Source: Ciborinia camelliae
Taxonomy: Eukaryota > Ascomycota > Leotiomycetes > Helotiales > Sclerotiniaceae
Reading direction: 5' to 3'
Length of the DNA stretch: 64,000 bases
NCBI GenBank assembly: GCA_025890175.1
Contig: JANPYM010000004.1
Coordinates: 1,061,134-1,125,133 of the forward strand
The translations under genes were made by a program, and so were the position numbers. The notes under the pieces were generated by a model, which worked only from the letters and a program-made list of their open reading frames with translations, was not told where the DNA came from and did no database searches. This document shows positions 57,090-64,000 of this stretch, in pieces (position 1 is the stretch's first letter; the number at the start of each line of letters is the position of its first letter).

Positions 57090-57689
57090 CTTCAGGAAAT
57101 ACAATCTTGACTTGCAACTTAGGAAGCTTAATGGATATATAGCCTGCCCCCCCTCCCCCCCCAAATGAGAGTTCGCCACTTCCGCACAATCGACAGCCTC
57201 ACAGATAAATAAAATACATAATTATGAAAACAAAACCACAAAACCAAACCACACGAATGGTCTCAAGCCGAGATGCCTCACGTCACGTTACAAGATCTGA
57301 ATCTAGATCCAACAATCCAATAGTGTCTAAAGCTTAAACACTTCGTAGTAAATGGTCTTCCAAATTTGAATTCTTTATGACACTTTTCAATGTCTGATTC
57401 TGCAGCCAACAATAGAACCATGGTATCTTTGAATGAAATGGACGATATAGCTAGCTAGTTGGCTAATTGCTTTAACCTGTTTGACCTGTTTAACCTGTTT
57501 AACCAGTTATATTTATCCCATCCTCAGACGACTATTTGAGGGTCCAGGATAGATGGGCATGGCCGGGCTTCAAAGTTGGGTTGACTTGATGACTGGTGTT
57601 GGTACCTACCAGTATTGGTTTTTGTATTGGTAGGTAAGTTGGTGGTTACTACCGATAGAGTGTGATGGAGTGGGTTTCTTTTGATTTGA
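57090..57689. other. Convergent 3' intergenic region
   Basis: Between the F-box gene and the reductase, both ending here. Contains a C-rich run (57147-57160) and a short TAACCTGTT array at 57472-57503. No gene seen. Confidence 0.45.
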
Positions 57690-59094
57690 CTAGGGATTAT
57701 ATATTATACCATTAGAAGTTTGAGCTTCTGAGTGACCCAACACCTCAATCATCCTCGAATGATCAAACTTATACAACCCGCCCTCCGGATACCCACCGCC
57801 CTCAACATCCTTCGCCGGTAACCTCTTCTGATATTCCGGGAAATTTTTACGGATAATCTCGCAAATTTCTTTATTGCTAAGATACCCATCGGTGATGAAA
57901 AATCGCTTGCCAGCTGCTTCGGGCACCTCAAGTGCTTTCACGTGTGCAAGTGCTAAATCGCGGACATCGACCCAAAGGAATATTCCCTCATCTGGGATTC
58001 CATCTTTGTATTTTCCTTGGAGGAGATTGCGGACGCGTTGGTTGGATGCGTTCATCACACTTAGCGAATTAAAATAATGTACAACAGGACCCAATACCAG
58101 AGTGGGATTCATAGTACTCAATGTAAAATTGGGTCTTTCCTTTTCGACAAATTCCCAAGCTGCTTTCCCAGCGAAGGGTTTAGAGGAACGGTAACCATTT
58201 GAGGGGTTCTTGACGGCATCTTCGAGAATAATGCGGTTCCAGTCTGCTTCGGAGTAGATGTGACCGTGCCAGTTTCCTTTTGAGGGGTTGATGACGGCGG
58301 CAAACGAGGAGGTTACTACGACGCGTTTTACAAAAGGGGCGTATTTTTTTTATGGCCTTTAGGATGGAGGTTGTGCCGATGATGGCGGAGTCCAGGAGAT
58401 CTTTTTTGTTGTCGGTTGCATTGAAGTGGAACTTGGGAGGTTGGTTCTAGCAAAGTTCACCAAAAATGGCTTATTCAAACACGATCAACTTTTCTCCAAC
58501 CGAATTCAAATTCAAATTCACATCCACATCCACATCCACATTATTAAAAAGAAAATTGAGATATAAACTTACCGGACTACTGGTATGCAGCACAGCCTCC
58601 AGCGCTGCACCACAACTCTTCACACATTTATCGAAGGAATTTTCCTGTGCAATATCTTCTACGATATAGAAGCCTATTTTGGAAGAGGGAATATCTGGCT
58701 GGATAAGCAGTTTTGATAGCGTCAATCCTTTTTTTGGGAGCGGACAGTTGTGATGACAGTGTGGCCACGAGAGAGAAGGATGTCGAGGATGTGAGCACCG
58801 ATGAAGCTGGAACCACCTGGAAACGCGGGGTATTAGTTTGGTATTTGGGCCAAGCGTGAAAGGATAGAGAGAGGATGTGGCTGCGATGAAGGGGAAAAGA
58901 GGGGAATGTTTGAAAACTCTCAAACATTCATTTCATCGCCCTCTCGTTTCTTCACATGGGATTATCTCCAACCTCTCAAATCAAATGTGTGATTTAAAAC
59001 AAACCCAGTTTCATTCATCGCTCTCTCCCCTCAACAAGTAAGGAAATAAAACTGCAAAACCCATACATACCAGTAAGTAAAATAAAACGTTCAT
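57690..59094 (-). pseudogene. Extended short-chain dehydrogenase/reductase (ketone/dihydroflavonol reductase-like) with frame breaks
   Basis: NADPH-dependent reductase of the Gre2/DFR-like group. Exon 1 (59071-59094, MNVLFYLL), exon 2 (58573-58816, GGSSFIGAHILDILLSRGH with the Rossmann GGxxFIG, then VEDIAQENSFDKC and HTSSP) and exon 3 (57690-58446, YAPFVKRVVVTSSFAAVINP, NGYRSSK holding the YxxxK pair, and NPTLVLGP) are all recognisable. The frame is broken at four points: exon 1 seems one T short in a T run; one A too many at the A7 run near 58729-58735; a shift near 58693; and one A too many at the A8 run at 58344-58351. Three of the four lie in homopolymers, so sequencing error is a fair alternative to true decay. 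Downstream of 58344 the frame is clean to the stop. Confidence 0.75.
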
Positions 59095-59995
59095 TTTCTC
59101 TCCAACTCCTTCGGAACTCTATGATCCCAAAATATCTTCAAATTTTGGTGTTGGTGCCAGTGCCAGTGCCAGTGCCAGTGTCGGTGTTGGTGTTGGTGTT
59201 GACAAGAAGTAATTTGTTGTCTACTCCTCCTTAACCGTAAATAAATTGGCAGGTACGAAGGAGGTGTAGCGATAGCAAGATGAAATTTATATAGGCAGGC
59301 GCCTACCCAGTACTCACGCATACACCATCGAAGTTTGCGAATCAATCAAGGGGCGGAATTTAAGCTCGCTCTTAACCGGACTTTTGTCACGATAGGTAGA
59401 AATATGAGGTGGGGGTAGAATCCGATGTCCCAGTTATCTATGATTAGGAATCCCAATATACATACCCCTATCCAATGTCCATAGATCTGATGAATCATGG
59501 ATAGCAGTGGCGCCGAAAAGCATATCGGGGTCCATTGGTATCATTAGTATCAATACCACACGTATCTGACATTATTCTGAACGGCACTGGACGGATATAT
59601 TCTTTAAATCCAAGCAGATACTTTATTCACCTACCTATAGGTAGGTATTTACTCTGCGTCCCTCTCATATCACCCCATCTCATCTCTACCCACTGTTTGT
59701 ACTGATATGAATTGATATGCTATCTACGCTTCCCACATATATGAGCCTCGAGAAGATTCCTCGATATGAAAAGTAAGTTGTGCAAGGAAAAATGTAAATG
59801 TGGTATCAACATCCCGAACTCTTGAAATGCATGCGCTGCTACCATGGCCATATCCTCAACGCCGGCGCTCAAAATATCAGAGACAATATTAACAAAAATA
59901 AAACAATAACCGCCAAATTTTATACCACCCATCTCCCACACCCCACCGTATCATAACTTTTCACCCGCAAAACCTGCGAAACCCCAAAGGCTTAA
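59095..59995. other. Intergenic with GGTGTT/CCAGTG repeat
   Basis: 0.9 kb between the reductase promoter and the 3' end of the exchanger gene. No gene seen. Confidence 0.45.
59146..59201. repeat. (TTGGTG)n / (CCAGTG)n microsatellite
   Basis: Hexanucleotide array that changes from TTGGTG to CCAGTG and back to TTGGTG. Confidence 0.8.
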
Positions 59996-62900
59996 TTATT
60001 GTTGGAAGGCATGTCCTGACTTTCCTCTCCCGATGGTTTTGAAACTACCTCCTGATTCCATGATATCGAAACGACTCATGCCCATAGCTTCGAGATCCGT
60101 CATTCCCGAGAAGTAGAACCCGACGATGACGACTAGGTAGCTGAGGAGAAGGATGGAGCCTTTAAAGTAGTTGCTCTTTCCCTCGCCGTACATGTAACTA
60201 AGTAAGAAGACACAGAGGATGACAGTCACCATATCCCATTGTGGGAATATGAGGCTAAACGTCTTGTCGACAAGGTCTGAGCCTTCTAACCATTGTCCGT
60301 TAATAGCGCTGAATAAGACGAGAGCCGGAATCTGAAGTAGACACACTTGTAGTGCATAAGCCGATCCGATCTCCATAGACAATGCAATGTTGCCATTCAT
60401 AGCGAATGAAATGGCGTTCTAAAAATTCATGTTAGCTTTTTCGTATGATATCAAAAGGAGAAGAGCTTACAAGAAACTCAGTGGTATTCGGAACAAGTGC
60501 GAATAATGTGATACCGAGGAACTTTTCGTCAATGGCTACATTTGAAAGAACTACATCGACTGTGTTGACTAGAATCTCTGCGATAAGGGCGTAAAGAACA
60601 GTGGCACCACACAAAATTACCGAACTCTTCATTCGGCTCCAATTTGGCGCATCATGACCACCACTTGTGCCATGAGCTTCCGCGTGAATAGCCTCTTCAG
60701 GTTCCGTAGGTACAGCGGCTGTTCTCAAGGGGGGAGGCTTGTGTGCATGGGCAGATATCCTTCGATGGGGTGGTCTGGCTGCATCTCGAGCAGCAATTGT
60801 AGCAGCCGTCGCTGCCATTTCGGCTACTTCCCGAACAAATGTTGTATTTTGAGCATCTGAAAACCCAGGGATCTGAATTTCCGATCTTGCATTATCTTCT
60901 GCAGCACTTTTGGGTGGAACTAAATGAGGTGTTTGTGTTGAACCATTAAGACTAACGTCTTCGGGAAATTCCTGCCGACTGCTGTCCTTGGGGCCGAGGC
61001 CGGCTTGCTTCAAGGACTGGCCAAGAATGCGCTTATAGAGTTGAGAATCACGAATTTCAGTCCCACGAATATCAGAAGCAGTTTGGGCATATCTTTGCGC
61101 GCGAGTTTGTGGAGCTCCACCTGAAGATTGCTGGGGACCAGTACCGCTTGGTTCTGGCTTTTGCTTCTCTTCTACTTCATTATTCCATATCACTGCCGCG
61201 TGAGTGCGAAGTGTAAACCATAGCCCAATGACATAAGAGAGGAATAGAAGAACAGCAGCAAACCAGCAGTACGGTCGGACAGCCTCGAGGTAAAATCTGT
61301 CATTCAATGCTGGCGTCTGTGAGAAATAGCAGCGGCGGCAATCACGACCTGATGTATCATATGTGTCGGTACAAGAGAGACAATTGAGCTCATGCTGTAA
61401 ACAGAAGTTAGCTAGGATGTGCAGGGCTGTGAAGAGCTTTATTAACTTACAGTTCCATATATTTGATAGAAGAGGGTAGGACCAAACGCAGCAAGAACAG
61501 CGAAAAGGAGCATTGTCGACGTCACACCAGCAGACTTAACATTGAAACGTTGAGTTTTCCTTTTGATGGCACCAAAGCACATGGATAATCCAGGCAGGAA
61601 CAATATACCAGCGAAAATACTTCCGATGATACTCCCTTCAACAAGTTGCCCCTTACCTTGGTTTAAGGCTATGCAATAGAGGAATACCTCTACCAAGGTA
61701 GAGAAAAAGGCATTGATTGCAGCGCCAAGTCCCATGGACGATTGAGCAGAAATTGAGGCTACAGCTTGTCCTATGAAGTAGGCCAGAGGGATAATGGAGA
61801 ACAGGGCCATGATGAACAAAAACGCCGGGTGGGTGATGGTGATATTGAGGTCAAGCGCTTCTAACAGAATCCAGTAGTCAAAGATGACGAACAGAACGAC
61901 AGCCATGAGATTAATCAAGAAGATGTTTGTGCCATCCACTGTATATTTCCAGTACTTGCTCCCTACAGCACGGTACGTGCAAACGAGAATCGAAGAATTT
62001 GGAATAGATCCACGAGAATATGCCGAGTCGGATTGGAAAGATAAAGCTAGAGGATGTCGTCGGAGGTGGTCAAATAGTAGCATTGTAACTTTACCCATGG
62101 GGATCCAAAATACGAGGAACCAACATATGCCAGAGGCAATAAAAAGTAAAGGCGTGATCAGTCCATAGAAAAAGAGGAAGAAGATAACACGTCCGGTATT
62201 CCATTGACCCCTTCCAAAGAGTCTTCTTTTGTTAGGGCGTGCTGAGTCTTCCCGTTGAGTACCGCGTCTTGAACGGCCAAGTAAACTATCAGTCTCGCTA
62301 CCAAATGAGTCAATACTTCTCCTCGATCGGCCCACAATCGATCGTGTGTGATGAGGCCCAAAGAATAGTCTCCCATCCTCAATGTCTCCACTTTGCCATT
62401 GTTCGTATTCCGTGATGGTACGACCTTCTCCTTGATCTTCATGGGCATAAGCTTCGTCTTGTTCGAGTCGAACGAATTTTCCAAAGGGGTAAAATAAATA
62501 ACCAGCAAGACCTAAAAGCACGCGACCATATTCAATAGCACTAGGTGCTGCTCCAAAGATGAAACATACAAGTGCTCCAGTCAATGCTGCAAGCGCCAGC
62601 CACCAGCCAAAGACAAGTGTCCAGATGATGTTGAAGAAGATCAGCCATTTGTTGACACGACCGCCAGGAGATGAATGAATGTCGCCCTCGGCTGTTTTTT
62701 GAACCGAGCGATTTTTTTTGTACAACGCCGGCTTCCAGATCCTTATACCAAAAGGATGGGTTTCGTTTATTGCTTCTTGACGATCCTTTAGTGTAAAACT
62801 CTCTGCATCACTTAAAGAATCTTCATCCTCATCGACCTCTGCGATACCATCTTCTCCCTGGAGAGTCCCTTCACCCGATGTTGCCATATGGTCATCTTTT

Positions 62901-63684
62901 GCTCTTTCACCAGTCGTGGAGGCCTCTGCTTCAGCTTCAGCCTCCGCTTCCGCTTCTTCTTCGTGGGAAGAATCTAATCTTGGCAAGGTTGGCTGAGTTG
63001 GTGCAGGCCGCCGCCGCACAGTGCCAGGAGCATGCCTTGAAGGTCCAAACCCAGAGGCAATACCCCCAATCCCAAGTCCTGCCTGCTGTCTATTCCTTTC
63101 TTCCTCCATCTCAGTCACATCATCATCCACTGAGAATTCTTGCCCTCTATGAGGGGCTTGTACGTTTGACGAAGCTCGGCGCGGCAAGGGAGGTTTCTTT
63201 GGTCGCTGACCCGTTCGTCCACGCTCGGAAGGACCCAGCATGGGCGATCTGGCTGGCTGGAATGATCTCGAGGATTCTAAACTGACAGGCTGAGGTCGCT
63301 CGCCGGTTATGGAGGATTCGCTGTTTCTGTGGTCGCCAGGTTGTGGAGTTTGGGGGGTCGATTGTATAGTTCCTATATCCGGCATTAGTAAATCTATAAT
63401 TTAAACATCTGCAACAAGATGTCACTGATTGTTGCATCGAGCTTTGTGGAAACATAAAGAAATAGTGTACCATATCCTCCTGTATTGTCTGGTCTCCGCC
63501 GTATTGTTTCTGTTGATTGGAAACTTTCTGCCAGACCATCATGCTGTTGTGAAATAGATTCATATCTAGATAGTGGATGCCGCGTGTCTGTCGGACTCGT
63601 TGGTGTTGACATGCCGGATGGGGTTGGAGTATGATCTTGGGTATCTTTCCCAGACACAGAAGACTCGCCGGGAGTTCGAGACAT
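59996..63684 (-). CDS. VNX1: Vacuolar cation/proton exchanger, CAX superfamily (Vnx1-like)
   Basis: Large fungal exchanger related to yeast Vnx1, moving Na/K (or Ca) into the vacuole against protons. Exons 63471-63684, 61451-63372, 60471-61394 and 59996-60418 give 1160 residues, phases consistent. Residues 1-270 are disordered, with a run of Glu-Ala repeats and an acidic cluster. Then come WKPALYKKNRSV and about 13 hydrophobic helices. GLGAAINAFFSTLVEVFLY is the first CAX alpha repeat (acidic Glu in helix) and ALVPNTTEFL followed by NAISFAMNGNIALSMEIGSA is the second, split by the last intron. Between them lie a soluble loop with CLSC-x10-CRRC and a long Ala/Pro-rich cytosolic region. The start is the first ATG (63684); upstream codons lack one. 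Yeast Vnx1 is shorter (about 900 residues). Confidence 0.9.
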
Positions 63685-64000
63685 TTTGTAACTCGAATTT
63701 TGAATACCCAACGAAGTTTTATCTGCCAACCAGTTAAGAAAAATGACCCGAACCGTAGCACATCGGGTATGAAATCAAGCTTGAGGCTTGGGTTGAGCTG
63801 AGTTCTTTGGTTAGTATGATTAGTTCCCGCGTTTGTGGAAGCTTGAACATGCGAAGAACACAGCAAGGCAGTAAAGAGGATCTAGGTAAGCAGATGATGC
63901 ATTCGACAAGAGAAAGCTTTAAGTGAAATTTCCAGTTATGTTATTATGTGTTTTAATATGATTGTATCTCCAACTATTTAAAAGTTCCTGAAGAAGAAAG
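63685..64000. other. Upstream flank of the exchanger gene
   Basis: Likely promoter and 5' leader. No gene visible before the window ends. Confidence 0.4.

Overview
The window is nuclear DNA of a filamentous ascomycete. Genes carry short GT-AG introns of about 50-150 nt with CTAAC/CTGAC branch points, and intergenic spacers are long and AT-rich, full of AGGT/ACCT microsatellites. The best lineage clue is SdhC: residues P80, A85, N87, H146, M158 and V168 fall exactly on the numbering used for Botrytis and Sclerotinia SDHI-resistance sites. A Sclerotiniaceae genome (Botrytis/Sclerotinia/Monilinia group) is therefore likely. Exon joins given here were made by hand from splice signals and reading phase; nothing was checked against transcripts or databases.

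Layout. 0.9-1.6 kb: sdhC. 2.0-4.4 kb: a tandem pair of paralogous two-exon genes I do not recognise, one with a His/Cys-rich insertion. 5.0-6.0 kb: a DUF6594 membrane protein. 10.1-11.6 kb: an acyltransferase-3 membrane enzyme. 13.6-17.7 kb: a PpoA-type oxylipin dioxygenase/P450 fusion. 18.5-20.0 kb: a monocarboxylate-type MFS transporter. 22.9-25.2 kb: a graveyard holding a broken ADGF-type adenosine deaminase and a decayed copy of a gene that is intact at 35.0-36.6 kb. 25.4-30.2 kb: an aldoxime dehydratase, a broken Zn2Cys6 regulator and a nitrilase, together a candidate aldoxime-nitrile-acid locus. 31.2-31.9 kb: a small secreted cysteine-containing protein. 33.1-34.7 kb: a DHA2-type MFS transporter. 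35.0-36.6 kb: an AT-hook/SAP-like protein. 38.6-42.6 kb: a large WD40 protein. 43.7-44.1 kb: an ABM-type monooxygenase. 44.7-46.9 kb: a DCAF4-like WD40 protein. 49.7-51.7 kb: an HSF-type regulator (Sfl1-like). 55.2-57.1 kb: an F-box protein. 57.7-59.1 kb: a frame-disrupted reductase. 60.0-63.7 kb: a Vnx1-like cation/proton exchanger.

A 10-N gap at 49315-49324 is flanked by a 1.73-kb direct repeat (47581-49314 and 49325-51057). The copies differ by at least one base in a G homopolymer. This is almost certainly two overlapping contig ends that were not merged, so the HSF-type gene should be counted once. The same kind of homopolymer error may explain some frame breaks in the reductase near 58 kb.

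The most interesting functional unit is the aldoxime dehydratase/nitrilase pair. Known chemistry of the two families would take an aldoxime (for example indole-3-acetaldoxime or a host defence intermediate) to a nitrile and then to a carboxylic acid such as indole-3-acetic acid. The regulator gene between them appears dead.
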